Counted from the first letter of the stretch, positions 16,884 to 26,503 are shown. The stretch is DNA of 64,000 bases from an uncultured Microbulbifer sp. (GCF_947498635.1 NZ_CANMKV010000003.1:1-64000), one strand, 5' to 3'. Notes: generated by a model not told the origin, from the letters alone. Translations and numbers: made by a program.

Positions 16884-18128
16884 ATGCCCACCACCGATTG
16901 CTGTAGTCAGCCGGGCCTGATGCCCATAGAGAATGCCCGCGAAAAACTGTTGCAGGCGCTGAGCCCTGTTCATGGTACCGAGACCCTACCGCTGGTCCAG
17001 GCGGCCGGTCGAGTACTCGCCGAAGAGGTTTCGTCGAGTGTGAATCTGCCGCCTTGCGATAATTCCGCTATGGATGGCTACGCCCTGCGCTTTGAAGACC
17101 TGGCCAGTGGCCTGCCGCTGGAACTGATCGGTAAGTCTTTTGCGGGAGCGCCCTTCGACGGTGTGGTTAATCCGGGTACTTGCGTGCGCATTATGACGGG
17201 TGCCGCTCTCCCCGCCGGGGCCGATACCGTGGTGATGCAGGAAAATGTCGCTGCCCAGGACGAATCCATTCGTATTACCTGCGAAGTCCGTCCCGGCGAC
17301 CATATTCGCCGCTGTGGCGAGGATGTCCCTGAAGGCTCCATCCTATTGAAGGCCGGAGCGCGCATCAGTGTTGCCCATATCGCCCTGCTTGCCGCCGCCG
17401 GAGCCGGTACGGTTACCGTGTTGCGCAAACCGGTAATTGCGCTCTTCTCCACCGGCGACGAACTACGCCAGCCGGGTGAAGCTCTGGCAAAAGGGGATAT
17501 TTACGATAGCAATCGCATTGCTCTATTGGCGGCCCTCGCCCAAATGGATCTGCAAGTGTTGGACCTGGGTATTTTGCCGGACAGTAAACAGGCCATCACC
17601 GATGCCTTACGGCGCGCGGCCCAAGAGGCCGATGCCATTATTACCTCTGGTGGCGTCTCCGTCGGTGAGGCGGATTACACGCGGGAAGTGTTGGAAGAGC
17701 TGGGCGATATCGGTTTCTGGAAAGTGGCGATGAAGCCCGGCAAACCCTTCGCTTTCGGTTTCCTGCAAGGAACCCCATTCTTCGGTCTGCCGGGTAACCC
17801 GGTTTCTGCACTGGTGACGTTTTATCAGCTCGCCGTACCCGCCTTGCACGTCATGCAAGGCGATCAATGGAATGGCGGCCCGCATACATTGCAGGCCAAG
17901 CTGTTACAACCACTAAAGAAAAAGCCTGGCCGTACCGATTTCCAACGGGGTGTTTACCACACCGATGACAATGGCGTGCTGGTGGTAGAGCCGGTTGGCA
18001 CCCAGGGGAGTCACATTCTTACCGGCCTGGCTACGGCTAACTGCTTTATTGTTTTGGCGCAGGAGAGTGGCAGTGTGGAGGCTGGGGAGCAGGTAGTGAT
18101 TGAGCCGTTGGGGGTGCCGTTGGGGTAG
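16884..18128 (+). CDS. moeA: Molybdopterin molybdenumtransferase
   Basis: MoeA inserts molybdate into adenylylated molybdopterin. The 414-residue protein shows the family core: NLPPCDNSAMDGYALR, RIMTGAALPAGADTVVMQE, FSTGDEL, SGGVSVGEADYTREVL and GLPGNPVSALVTF. All domains are present at normal length. It lies 46 bases after narL in the same direction, separated from the moaA series by the narK-narL pair. Confidence 0.95.
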   Translation: MPTTDCCSQPGLMPIENAREKLLQALSPVHGTETLPLVQAAGRVLAEEVSSSVNLPPCDNSAMDGYALRFEDLASGLPLELIGKSFAGAPFDGVVNPGTCVRIMTGAALPAGADTVVMQENVAAQDESIRITCEVRPGDHIRRCGEDVPEGSILLKAGARISVAHIALLAAAGAGTVTVLRKPVIALFSTGDELRQPGEALAKGDIYDSNRIALLAALAQMDLQVLDLGILPDSKQAITDALRRAAQEADAIITSGGVSVGEADYTREVLEELGDIGFWKVAMKPGKPFAFGFLQGTPFFGLPGNPVSALVTFYQLAVPALHVMQGDQWNGGPHTLQAKLLQPLKKKPGRTDFQRGVYHTDDNGVLVVEPVGTQGSHILTGLATANCFIVLAQESGSVEAGEQVVIEPLGVPLG

Positions 18129-18152
18129 CCGCACTTTTCATGGTAAGGATTA

Positions 18153-18223
18153 GCTTCGCCCTTTGGGCTCGTTGCTCTGCGGCAGCTTTACTGCCTTCGG
18201 GTCGAACCCGAGTTCGAACGAAG
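18153..18223. repeat. Structured palindromic intergenic element
   Basis: GCTTCG at the left and CGAAGC at the right are complementary and enclose three further small hairpins (GCCC-TTT-GGGC, GGCAG-CTTTA-CTGCC, CGGGT-CGA-ACCCG). The layout resembles a REP-like or structured repeat between moeA and the tRNA gene. I cannot show from one window that it recurs in the genome. Confidence 0.4.
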
Positions 18224-18234
18224 CCTGGGAGTGA

Positions 18235-18276
18235 GCCATATACAAGAAAGCCCGCATAAGCGGGCTTTCTTGTATA
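18235..18276 (-). terminator. Terminator of tRNA-Arg, within a perfect 21-bp palindrome
   Basis: A perfect inverted repeat with 21-bp arms and a 4-base loop spans 18235-18280. On the minus strand it follows the tRNA and ends its core stem (GCCCGC/GCGGGC) with TTTCTTG, giving a terminator. The full palindrome includes the CCA and discriminator base of the tRNA, so a read-through transcript could pair over the CCA end. Confidence 0.8.
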
Positions 18277-18353
<77 letters not shown>

Positions 18354-18540
18354 ATTTGGCTATCTGTGCCAATGGGAGGCGGATTATACAGAAGGGGAGG
18401 GGCGTGCGAAAGGACTTATGGCGGGGTTACGTAAGCTTTGGCAGGGGGCGACGCAGTGCTTATAATGCGCGGCGTAGAAGTTTGCGGCAGTAAATCGATA
18501 GTCTACGGGCCATTTCACTTCGGTCCTTTGGGGGAATTGC

Positions 18541-18960
18541 ATGAAGAGTATTTTAGGTATTGTGGCGGTACTGGCCGTCAGTGCGGCTGCGGCAGTGGCC
18601 CAGCAGTCTGTGAATGAGGAAATTGCGGAGCGCATCGCTCCGGCGGGTGAAACCTGCATGAAAGGTGAGGAGTGCGCGGCGGCTGTAGCGGCGGCTCCGG
18701 AAGCCGCGAGCGGCGGTGCTCGCAGCGGTGAGGATATCTACAACAAGAGCTGTACCACTTGCCACGCGGCAGGTATCGCGAACGCACCCAAGTTTGGTGA
18801 TGCCGCTGCCTGGGCTCCGCGTATCGCTAAAGGTATGGATACTCTCTATACCAATGCCATCAATGGTATCAATGCCATGCCACCTAAGGGTCTGTGTATG
18901 GATTGCAGCGATGACGAAGTGAAGGCTGCCGTGAACTATATGGTAGACAATAGTAAGTAA
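18541..18960 (+). CDS. Cytochrome c5-type monohaem c cytochrome
   Basis: A 139-residue exported cytochrome. A signal peptide of about 20 residues (AVSAAAAVAQ) precedes an Ala-rich linker and a class I c domain: haem motif CTTCH near residue 77, axial Met in NAMPPKG, and the extra Cys pair in GLCMDCSDDE that is a cytochrome c5 trait. It likely carries electrons in the periplasm. Cytochrome c5 near rep is also the order I recall from Pseudomonas. Confidence 0.9.
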   Translation: MKSILGIVAVLAVSAAAAVAQQSVNEEIAERIAPAGETCMKGEECAAAVAAAPEAASGGARSGEDIYNKSCTTCHAAGIANAPKFGDAAAWAPRIAKGMDTLYTNAINGINAMPPKGLCMDCSDDEVKAAVNYMVDNSK

Positions 18961-18978
18961 GCCGTTTATTCGCTATCG

Positions 18979-19008
18979 AAAAGGCCGCTTATTGAGCGGC
19001 CTTTTTTT
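18979..19008 (+). terminator. Rho-independent terminator after cytochrome c5
   Basis: AAAAGGCCGCT and AGCGGCCTTTT form an 11-bp stem followed by further T residues. A near-identical hairpin recurs at 21370-21398. Confidence 0.92.
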
Positions 19009-19287
19009 GTTTCTCTCCTAAGCAAAACTCACCTTCCTCTTATCGGCTTTTTCTTTCGGTCATTTCCAGCTAACACCTGGACCTTCAAATAAGCTTATCG
19101 AATGTCGTATAAAGCAAAATGATATAATTTTTCTTAAATGACTATAAGAAAATTCAGTGTCAGATAGGCTGCAACAGTAACTGTAATAAGCCGTAATTAG
19201 GCGTTTAATCCCTACTAACGTAATAACTCTGTATTATCCGCGCCTGCCTGTAAGTTAGATGTATACAACAACACAAGGAAATTACGC
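19009..19287. other. AT-rich leader of the lipoprotein gene
   Basis: The stretch is clearly richer in A+T than the genes on either side and has no convincing reading frame. It should hold the promoter of the lipoprotein gene; several AT-rich hexamers could serve as -10 boxes, so I do not choose one. Confidence 0.35.
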
Positions 19288-21249
19288 ATGAAGCTGGGGA
19301 AATTCTTCTCTTTTGCTGCTCTATCGTTTGTATTGGCCGCTTGTAGCGGCGGAGGTGGGAGTGAGGGCGATAGCGCTAATGGCGAATTACCGGAAACTTC
19401 TGGTGGATCGCCGGAAACATCCGGAGGAAGTGGTTCACAGCAATCCCAGATCATTGTTCAAGGTCTAATTGGAGAAAAGGTTGACGGCGTTGCTTCAGTG
19501 AAAGTAAAGGTAGGTGACATTGATTACGATGCAATCGTTGATGGAAAAATTTTTTCTGCGAAAATTAAAAATACAATAAATGATGAATTAATCAGTGTAG
19601 TTGTCCGCTATCCCGCCACCGAAAAGCGTAAAGAAGTGATCCTCAAGTCTTATGTGGGGGATTTTTCACAGATTGCGGTGCGAGAGGATGAAGGCTCTGT
19701 TTCTGTTGATGAACTGCCAACACTTTATGTCAATGCTTTTTCTACTGCTACGGCTGCTTTTCTGGAAAAAGTGAATGAAGGCGAAATTACTACATCTACT
19801 GAATTATTAAGTGCGTCACAGGTTTTACCGCAGGAAATATTATTAGAGAGTGCTGTTGGACTTCGTTATATTATTGGCGGTGGTGAGTCATCGTTATTTT
19901 CGCATGAAAATACTTATGACTTTATTCAGGATTATCCCGTGGCTGCAAAAGTAGCGCTGGAGTTAAAAAATACATCTTCTTTAGATGTTAAAAAATATGA
20001 ACAAATTTTTGAGCAATTTGTGAATGATAAAGAGCAGGTTATACCTGTTGAGAATTACTCTGGAGAGGACTTGCTATTTGTTTCGGTAGATCCTGGTTTC
20101 GAGCGTATATATGGGTTTGCTATAAATCTAACCGGGGATGAGTCAGGTTCTGGGTATTTTGCTAATAAGAATTATTCTGACCAGTTAAATAATTCTGTGA
20201 GTTATACAAAAAATGACAATTTGATAACTTTGGAAATGTCTGGCTCAGATCGAGTAAATTTTTACTTTAGTGAGTGTTTGTTAGAAAGTGGTAATTCTGG
20301 AGCCAAGCTGAATAGTGTTCGGTTGAAAAAATATTACGATGCTGCATTTTATTCGGTATATAAAGTTGACTTTGATTATGCTTGTCGAAAGTCAGATGGA
20401 GGCGAAGTACCCGCTGATTCTTTTGTGGTGAGTAGTTTCGCTCAAGTGAATAGCAAGAGAACAGGGAGTTTAGAAGAGATATCGTCAGCTGCGTTTTCTA
20501 TTGCAGGCTTCAGAGATAGATCGGATGATGATAGCCTTTCAAGGGCCCGCTTCTGGGAACCGTCCATTATTGATCCAAATACAAAGGGCACAATTAACCA
20601 AAGATTTGATCATCGCTCTGGATATGTAGATGAAGGAGTGCTGTCGTTTAATGATGCTGGGAATTTGGTTATCGAAAGTAGTCGGGGGAGTAAAGTAGAG
20701 TATTATACTTTTGGTACCGACGGTGTTGCCATACGGACCCTTGGTATTTTGCGGCGGGCAGATGGCTCGCTGGCTTCGGTTGGAGGCCACTATGCTACGC
20801 CGGTTATGCGCAGTACGGAAATTCCTGTCGGTTCAGATATTTTCAATTACGCTGGAGTCTTCGATTTACTCGATCCGGAATTTCTCAATTATTATGAACA
20901 ATTTGGATTTAGGTACTATGCGGATGGTAGTGGTTATCAAGTGTATAAAGGGACAGACTACATAACTGAGGATGAATGGAGTCGTTTTGGTTGGTCTGAT
21001 ACAAATATTATGCGGGAACATCGATATTTTGTAGACCTTATTACTCATGAAACCTATAGTCGTTGTCCTGAAGGCAATATGACTTGTGTTGAGTGGCGTT
21101 ATCGAGAAGTTGAGCCACTATTTTTTGATGGTACCTTTTATTATTTTCGTGTTTATCAGGAAGTTGATAGTTGTAAATTGAATGGCACAGGCTCTTGTGT
21201 GGAGGCCTCGGGTTATATTGATCGCTGGGAGGCGTCTGCAATACAATAA
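19288..21249 (+). CDS. Large lipoprotein of unknown function
   Basis: A 653-residue predicted lipoprotein: signal sequence MKLGKFFSFAALSFVLAAC with lipobox LAAC, then a Gly/Ser/Glu-rich spacer with a repeated PETSGG unit (about 20-55) that would hold the body off the membrane. The rest is acidic and rich in Tyr, Asp and Ser, with no domain I recognise; four Cys near the C-terminus (CPEGNMTC, CKLNGTGSC) could form disulfides. It starts at the ATG after AAGGAA. Codon use is much more A/T-rich than neighbours, and the gene lies alone between two similar terminators, suggesting acquisition. Confidence 0.75.
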   Translation: MKLGKFFSFAALSFVLAACSGGGGSEGDSANGELPETSGGSPETSGGSGSQQSQIIVQGLIGEKVDGVASVKVKVGDIDYDAIVDGKIFSAKIKNTINDELISVVVRYPATEKRKEVILKSYVGDFSQIAVREDEGSVSVDELPTLYVNAFSTATAAFLEKVNEGEITTSTELLSASQVLPQEILLESAVGLRYIIGGGESSLFSHENTYDFIQDYPVAAKVALELKNTSSLDVKKYEQIFEQFVNDKEQVIPVENYSGEDLLFVSVDPGFERIYGFAINLTGDESGSGYFANKNYSDQLNNSVSYTKNDNLITLEMSGSDRVNFYFSECLLESGNSGAKLNSVRLKKYYDAAFYSVYKVDFDYACRKSDGGEVPADSFVVSSFAQVNSKRTGSLEEISSAAFSIAGFRDRSDDDSLSRARFWEPSIIDPNTKGTINQRFDHRSGYVDEGVLSFNDAGNLVIESSRGSKVEYYTFGTDGVAIRTLGILRRADGSLASVGGHYATPVMRSTEIPVGSDIFNYAGVFDLLDPEFLNYYEQFGFRYYADGSGYQVYKGTDYITEDEWSRFGWSDTNIMREHRYFVDLITHETYSRCPEGNMTCVEWRYREVEPLFFDGTFYYFRVYQEVDSCKLNGTGSCVEASGYIDRWEASAIQ

Positions 21250-21369
21250 TTTGTTAACGTTTCTAGCTGTTAAAGTCAAATGGCAGGCTTAGAGAAATTT
21301 ATACAAGTGTATGTAAGACATTGGTGGCAATATGAAATAGAGATTTCTAGCCAACTGATCATCTGAAGT

Positions 21370-21398
21370 AAAAAGGCCGCTCATTAAGCGGCCTTTTT
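21370..21398. terminator. Bidirectional terminator between the lipoprotein gene and rep
   Basis: AAAAAGGCCGCT and AGCGGCCTTTTT with a 5-6 base loop; A and T runs on either side let it serve both the plus-strand lipoprotein gene and the minus-strand rep gene. The stem is the same as that at 18979-19008. Confidence 0.88.
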
Positions 21399-21426
21399 GT
21401 AGAGTTGATTGAGTGGTCTAATTCCC

Positions 21427-23460
21427 CTAATCAAACATACTCAACAAAGACCCCAGAGTTTCCTCTCCCTTGGCCTGATTCTGCTCCGGCGTCGCCTTAC
21501 CAAATCCTTCTAACAACACATCCTCTTCCGGCAATTCGTCAATAAAGCGGCTGGGTGTGGTGTCCTGGGTTTCGCCGAACTGTTTGCGCTTGCCCGCCAG
21601 GGTCATGGTGAGGGTGCGTTGGGCGCGGGTAATGCCCACGTAGGTGAGGCGGCGCTCTTCTTCGATATTGTCGTCTTCAATACTGTTGCGGTGCGGCAGC
21701 AAGTTTTCTTCCATGCCGATCATAAATACGTGGGGGAACTCGAGGCCCTTGGCGGCGTGCAGGGTCATCAGGCTGACCTTATCGGTGGCTTCCTCTTCCT
21801 CCTGGCGCTCCAGCATATCTCGCAGGATCAGTTTGGAGATGGCCTGCTCCAGGCGAATGTCCTGCTCCAGCTCATCGTCGGTGCCCTCCATAATCTTGTT
21901 GAGGCTTTCCAGCAGCCAGTACACATTTTCCATACGCTTCTCGGCCACCTTTTCACTACTGGCGTTTTGCGAGAGCCAGCCGGCGTAGTCGATATCCTCC
22001 AGCATCTCACGCAAGGCGCCATTGGCGGTGGTATCACGACAGTTGCGCTGCACCCCTTCGAGCCACAGGGCAAAGCGATTCAGGCGCTCGTAGCCCTGCT
22101 CGTTGATGTGCTCCTTAAAGCCCAGCTCCGAGCAGGCTTTGAACATGGAGACCTCGCGGCCTTTGGCATAGTTGCCCAGAGCCTCCAGGCTGCTGGTGCC
22201 GATCTGGCGGCGTGGGGTGTTGATAATACGCAGGAAGGCATTGTCATCGTCAGGGTTTACCAGCAGGCGCAGATAGGCCATCACGTCCTTGATCTCGGCG
22301 CGGGCGAAGAAGGAGGTGCCTCCGGACATCTGGTAGGGAACCTGATGCTCTTGCAGCTTCATCTCAAGAAGGCGCGCCTGGTGGTTGCCGCGATAGAGCA
22401 CGGCAAAATCCATAAACTTGCAGCCGCGGCGGCTCTTTTGCAGGAAGACTTCGTTAGCAACCCGCTCCGCTTCCTCAGTTTCATTGGCCACCTTGAGCAC
22501 GCGAATCTCCTCACCCAGGCCGCGATCGGACCACAGCGCTTTATCGAAGTCGTGTGGGTTATGGGCGATCAGGTGGTTGGCTACTTTGAGGATGCGGCTG
22601 GTGGAACGATAGTTCTGCTCCAGCTTGATCAGGCGCAGGTTGGGGAAGTCGGTGTTGAGCGCACTCATATTCTCCGGGCGCGCACCGCGCCAGGCGTAGA
22701 TAGACTGGTCGTCGTCGCCCACCACGGTGAGGCCACCGCGTCCACCCACCAACAGTTTTACCAGCAGGTACTGGGAATTGTTGGTGTCCTGGTATTCATC
22801 CACCAGTAGGTAACGGATCTTTTTACGCCAGCGTTGCAGCAACTCCGGATCCTTGTCGAACAGCTGTACCGGCAGCAGGATCAGGTCGTCAAAGTCGACC
22901 GCATTGTAGGCTTTGAGGGCTACGCAGTAGCGGTCATAGGCGATGGCGATGGCCTGTTCACCAGGGCTCTGCGCCTGTTCCAGGGCGCGGCGCGGGGTGA
23001 GCATGTCGTTCTTCCAGTTGGAAATCTGGTTCTGCACCCGGTCGAGCAGGTCGGTATCCAGGTCGCCATCGCGCAGCATCAACTCCTTGATTAGGGCGCG
23101 GGCATCCTCGGCATCGAAGATGGAGAAGCCGGGTTTAAAGCCGGCGGCACGGTGCTCTTTGCGCAGGATGTTCAGACCCAGGTTGTGGAAGGTGGATACG
23201 GTGAGGCCGTGACTCGCCTTGGAGCGCTTGCCATCGGGGCCCGCCAGCAGTTTGCTCACCCGCTCTTTCATCTCCCGCGCGGCCTTATTGGTGAAAGTGA
23301 GGGCCGCGATATTGCGTGCGGCGTAGCCACACTGCTCGATCAGGTAGGCGATCTTGCGGGTGATCACGCTGGTCTTGCCGGAGCCGGCACCGGCCAGCAC
23401 CAGGCAGGGACCATCGACATACTTCACGGCTTCAGACTGGCGGGGGTTGAGCTGGGTCAT
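21427..23460 (-). CDS. rep: ATP-dependent DNA helicase Rep (SF1A, UvrD/Rep family)
   Basis: A 677-residue 3'-5' helicase that helps replication forks pass protein blocks. Walker A is AGAGSGKTSVI near residue 22 after the Q-motif LNPRQSEAV; Walker B/motif II is LLVDEYQDTN, motif III VGDDDQSIYAWRGA, motif IV EQNYRS, and motif V/VI region VSLMTLHAAKGLEF and EERRLTYVGITRAQ. The length equals E. coli Rep more than UvrD. The ATG at 23460 (MTQLNPRQ) is chosen because the Q-motif begins there; upstream in-frame codons are not conserved in character. Confidence 0.93.
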   Translation of the reverse strand: MTQLNPRQSEAVKYVDGPCLVLAGAGSGKTSVITRKIAYLIEQCGYAARNIAALTFTNKAAREMKERVSKLLAGPDGKRSKASHGLTVSTFHNLGLNILRKEHRAAGFKPGFSIFDAEDARALIKELMLRDGDLDTDLLDRVQNQISNWKNDMLTPRRALEQAQSPGEQAIAIAYDRYCVALKAYNAVDFDDLILLPVQLFDKDPELLQRWRKKIRYLLVDEYQDTNNSQYLLVKLLVGGRGGLTVVGDDDQSIYAWRGARPENMSALNTDFPNLRLIKLEQNYRSTSRILKVANHLIAHNPHDFDKALWSDRGLGEEIRVLKVANETEEAERVANEVFLQKSRRGCKFMDFAVLYRGNHQARLLEMKLQEHQVPYQMSGGTSFFARAEIKDVMAYLRLLVNPDDDNAFLRIINTPRRQIGTSSLEALGNYAKGREVSMFKACSELGFKEHINEQGYERLNRFALWLEGVQRNCRDTTANGALREMLEDIDYAGWLSQNASSEKVAEKRMENVYWLLESLNKIMEGTDDELEQDIRLEQAISKLILRDMLERQEEEEATDKVSLMTLHAAKGLEFPHVFMIGMEENLLPHRNSIEDDNIEEERRLTYVGITRAQRTLTMTLAGKRKQFGETQDTTPSRFIDELPEEDVLLEGFGKATPEQNQAKGEETLGSLLSMFD

Positions 23461-23613
23461 AGATGGGGTTGCATCTTTGCGTGACGAGAAAGCGGGGGAT
23501 TCTATCAGCCTTGACTCAAATCCTCCCAGCATCAGTGCGAACGCCCGGCCACAGATGTACTTTGCCGGTGGAATTGACTATAACTGCGCCTTATTCACTG
23601 AATCTTTCGTTCC

Positions 23614-23838
23614 ATGCAGCAACCCATCGCCGGCTATCACCTGGATGAAGAAGACCACTGGGTAGCCGAACTTGCCTGTGACCATTTCCAGCATGTGCGC
23701 CACAATCCGCCCTGGACCAGCAGGCCCTGGGTGATTACCGGAAAGGGGCGAGATTCCATGCTGGGCTATCCACTGAACTGCAAGAAGTGCGATGAGGGCG
23801 CGCCGCCCGACATAATCCGTAAGGCTGTACAACCATGA
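23614..23838 (+). CDS. DUF3565 family small protein
   Basis: A 74-residue protein matching the DUF3565 pattern: [27 protein letters not shown] and [20 protein letters not shown] with a CKKC pair that could bind metal. Function unknown. Its stop overlaps the ATG of the next gene (ATGA). Confidence 0.8.
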   Translation: MQQPIAGYHLDEEDHWVAELACDHFQHVRHNPPWTSRPWVITGKGRDSMLGYPLNCKKCDEGAPPDIIRKAVQP

Positions 23839-24287
23839 CAAAAATCTGGGTCGATGCCGATGCCTGCCCGGTAGTCATCAAGGAAATTCTGTTCCGCGCT
23901 GCCGAGCGCACCGCCACAGAAATGACCTTGGTGGCAAACCAATCGGTAAAGGTACCACCATCTCGCTATATACGTTCCCTACAGGTTACCGCCGGCTTCG
24001 ATGTGGCCGATAACGAAATCGTACAACGCTGCAATGCGGGAGATCTGATTATCACCAGTGATATCCCACTGGCGTCGGAAGTGATCGACAAAGGCGCCGA
24101 GGCCCTCAATCCACGGGGTGAGCGTTACACTAAAGCCAATATCCGCGCGCGCCTAAATATGCGGGATTTTATGGATACCCTGCGCTCCAGTGGTGTACAT
24201 ACTGGCGGCCCACCGGCACTGAACCAGGCGGACCGCAAAGCCTTTGCCGACCAGTTGGATCGGTGGCTAGCTAAGAGTCGCAAGTAA
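23835..24287 (+). CDS. YaiI/YqxD family (DUF188) PIN-like protein
   Basis: A 150-residue protein starting [16 protein letters not shown], with [32 protein letters not shown] and [13 protein letters not shown]. These match the DUF188/YaiI family, which has a PIN-like nuclease fold with conserved Asp residues; biochemical function is not settled. Coupled to the upstream DUF3565 gene by a 4-base overlap. Confidence 0.88.
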   Translation: MTKIWVDADACPVVIKEILFRAAERTATEMTLVANQSVKVPPSRYIRSLQVTAGFDVADNEIVQRCNAGDLIITSDIPLASEVIDKGAEALNPRGERYTKANIRARLNMRDFMDTLRSSGVHTGGPPALNQADRKAFADQLDRWLAKSRK

Positions 24288-24304
24288 GTCTAAGGAGAAT
24301 TGCC

Positions 24305-24808
24305 GTGGAGAGTTTAAGCCTGAAGCCCATAGAGGAGTGGCAATTCCCAACATTGATGTCCTGGCTACCGGATAGAGAGCAGTGCCAACAGTGGGGCGGC
24401 CCTAAGTTCCGTTTCCCTTTGGAGAGGGCGTCTTTCCTTGAGGATTGCCGCTGGCCGGAGCTGCCCAGTTATACGCTTCAGGACAGCAGCGGCGATGCAC
24501 TGGCTTTCGGCCAGTATTATCAACACTTGGGACGATGCCATCTGAGCCGCTTAATTGTCACTCCGAATCATCGTGGGGCCGGAATAGGGCGAGCCCTGAT
24601 AATACGGCTTGCACAAACCGGTGCTAGAACTCTGGATGCAACCGAGTGCTCCCTATTTGTCCTGCGTACTAATTTTGCGGCACGCAATCTTTACGAGAAA
24701 TTGGGCTTTGTAGCGGCTGCATATCCAGGGCAACGTGAATGGCTGGAGCAGTGTGATTTTATGGTCGCACCGTCTAAAGTTTTCCTGCAGAAAGAAAAAA
24801 CGAAATAG
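24305..24808 (+). CDS. GNAT-family N-acetyltransferase
   Basis: A 167-residue acetyltransferase. The acetyl-CoA site is seen as LIVTPNHRGAGIGRALI (motif A, R-x-x-G-x-G/A), and LRTNFAARNLYEKLGF is motif B. The substrate cannot be read from the sequence. The GTG at 24305 follows TAAGGAGAATTGCC. A second, unrelated-looking GNAT gene follows after 10 bases. Confidence 0.82.
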   Translation: MESLSLKPIEEWQFPTLMSWLPDREQCQQWGGPKFRFPLERASFLEDCRWPELPSYTLQDSSGDALAFGQYYQHLGRCHLSRLIVTPNHRGAGIGRALIIRLAQTGARTLDATECSLFVLRTNFAARNLYEKLGFVAAAYPGQREWLEQCDFMVAPSKVFLQKEKTK

Positions 24809-24818
24809 TAATTTTCCA

Positions 24819-25388
24819 ATGCCTGAATTAATACAACCTATCACCGAACGTTTGCAATTGCGTCAGTGGCGTGAGGAAGATAAACCTGCATTTGCCGAAC
24901 TGAATGCCGATCCCAGGGTGATGGAGTTTTTTCCCGCACTGCTGACGCGACAGGAGAGTGATGCCGGTGTCGATCGCTGCAAGGTCCATATTGAAAAATA
25001 TGGCTGGGGTTTCTGGGCGTTGGCGCTTAGAGAAACTGGCAAATTTATCGGCTTTGTCGGTATCAAAAACGTGACCGATGACCTGCCCTTCGCCCCGGCG
25101 GTAGAGATTGGCTGGCGATTAGCGCACCCTTTTTGGGGTAAGGGATATGCCAGTGAAGCCGCGCGCGCATCCCTGGAAGTAGCATTTAATACCCTGCACC
25201 TCACGGAAGTGGTTTCCTTTACGTCTCTGCAAAATATTCGCTCCCAAAGGGTAATGGAACGCTTGGGTATGCGACGGGATTCTCTGGTCTTTGCACATCC
25301 ACAGGTCCCAGCGGAAAGCCCCCTTTTGCAACATTGTTTGTACCGAATAAGCGCGAATGCGTGGGAAAAGATGTGCGCTACTAAATAA
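24819..25388 (+). CDS. RimJ/RimL-type GNAT N-acetyltransferase
   Basis: A 189-residue protein of the RimJ/RimL-like GNAT subfamily: TERLQLRQWREEDKPAFAEL at the N-terminus, EIGWRLAHPFWGKGYASEAA as the acetyl-CoA loop and NIRSQRVMERLGM near the end. Members acetylate ribosomal protein N-termini or small molecules. The start is the ATG at 24819; the frame extends upstream into the previous gene without a start context. Confidence 0.83.
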   Translation: MPELIQPITERLQLRQWREEDKPAFAELNADPRVMEFFPALLTRQESDAGVDRCKVHIEKYGWGFWALALRETGKFIGFVGIKNVTDDLPFAPAVEIGWRLAHPFWGKGYASEAARASLEVAFNTLHLTEVVSFTSLQNIRSQRVMERLGMRRDSLVFAHPQVPAESPLLQHCLYRISANAWEKMCATK

Positions 25389-25546
25389 TTCCACAGCGGT
25401 AATTTGTATTTCGACAAGCCTGGGAACCATTGTATTTTGATGGGTTCGGAGATGGGGGCGGCTTTTCTCTGTCGCTCCTCTTTCCAAGACATCAATTAAC
25501 AATGTCCTCGTCATAGTCTTATGGCGGGGCGCAAGGAGTTCTCGCT

Positions 25547-26503
25547 ATGGAACGGTGGTTTTCTGCAAGGTCAGGCTTGGTTTCAGCGATCGGTTTGCTC
25601 TTAGTAAGTATTGCGATTCATAGTTCTGCTGAACCTATTCAGAAAGTCAGCAAGCGTCCGGATGGCTCATTGCTTCACTGGTCGGTAGAGAGACCATCGC
25701 GTAGCGGGCAGCAGGGTATGTTTCTGATCGCTCAGGGCTCGGGTTGTCTTCCGGCTATTAAAAATTCAACAATTCAGCAAGCCAAGGAAATAGCTCCGGG
25801 TTATGCCATATTGCTGGTGGAAAAATATGGCGTTAGCCATGCCGATAGCCCTACGGATCAATTTAAAGAATGCTCCCAGGATTACATAGCCAACCACACG
25901 GTTGAGCAGCGTGCGTTAGATGTAGTCCAGGTGGTTGATGAGTTACGGGGAGACGATTGGTGGAATGGCAAGCTGGTGCTTTTCGGTGGCTCCGAGGGTG
26001 GTGATCTGGTTGCCCGACTGGCGCCCAGATTGAATCCCGATGCCGCGGTGGTCTTTTCCAGTGGTCTGGGGGAATCATTTGCGAAAGTGCTAAAGAGCTT
26101 GGTTCCTCCCCATGTGGCTAAAGAGGTGGATGCCAAGCTCAACTTTGCCCGAGCCAACCCCAAAAGCGCAGAAGTTTGGGGCGGAAACTCTATGCGCTGG
26201 TGGGCCGATGTTGTCGATCGGGTGCCAGTCAATGATTTACTCAAGAGTCACTCCCCCGTTTTGTTAATCCAGGGCACAGAAGACAAGTCTTCACCGGTCA
26301 GTTCTGGTCGTGCGGCGCGTGATGCGTACACTTCAGCGGGGCGCTGTGAACTCACCTATTGGGAATATCCGGGCTACGACCACTATATGACGGATACCGA
26401 CGGTGTAAATCACCGGAATCAAGTATTTGAGCGTATAGCTGGGTGGTTGGCGATTACTGTCCGCGATGGAGCACCCGGGTGTACTCCAGATACCGCCGAA
26501 TAA
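25547..26503 (+). CDS. Secreted alpha/beta-hydrolase
   Basis: A 318-residue protein with an N-terminal hydrophobic signal (about 1-27, ending SSAEP). The nucleophile elbow is FGGSEGGDL (G-x-S-x-G), an acid may lie in QGTEDKSSPV, and the catalytic His is in GYDHYMTD. An oxyanion region IAQGSGC and CSQDY give two possible disulfides. The fold is that of dienelactone hydrolase/peptidase-like enzymes; the substrate is unknown. The B3 metallo-beta-lactamase gene follows after 31 bases in the same direction. Confidence 0.78.
   Translation: MERWFSARSGLVSAIGLLLVSIAIHSSAEPIQKVSKRPDGSLLHWSVERPSRSGQQGMFLIAQGSGCLPAIKNSTIQQAKEIAPGYAILLVEKYGVSHADSPTDQFKECSQDYIANHTVEQRALDVVQVVDELRGDDWWNGKLVLFGGSEGGDLVARLAPRLNPDAAVVFSSGLGESFAKVLKSLVPPHVAKEVDAKLNFARANPKSAEVWGGNSMRWWADVVDRVPVNDLLKSHSPVLLIQGTEDKSSPVSSGRAARDAYTSAGRCELTYWEYPGYDHYMTDTDGVNHRNQVFERIAGWLAITVRDGAPGCTPDTAE

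Noticed and set aside
21619-22809. Plus-strand open frame of 396 codons
   Set aside because: It is wholly antisense to rep, which has every SF1 helicase motif; a shadow frame.
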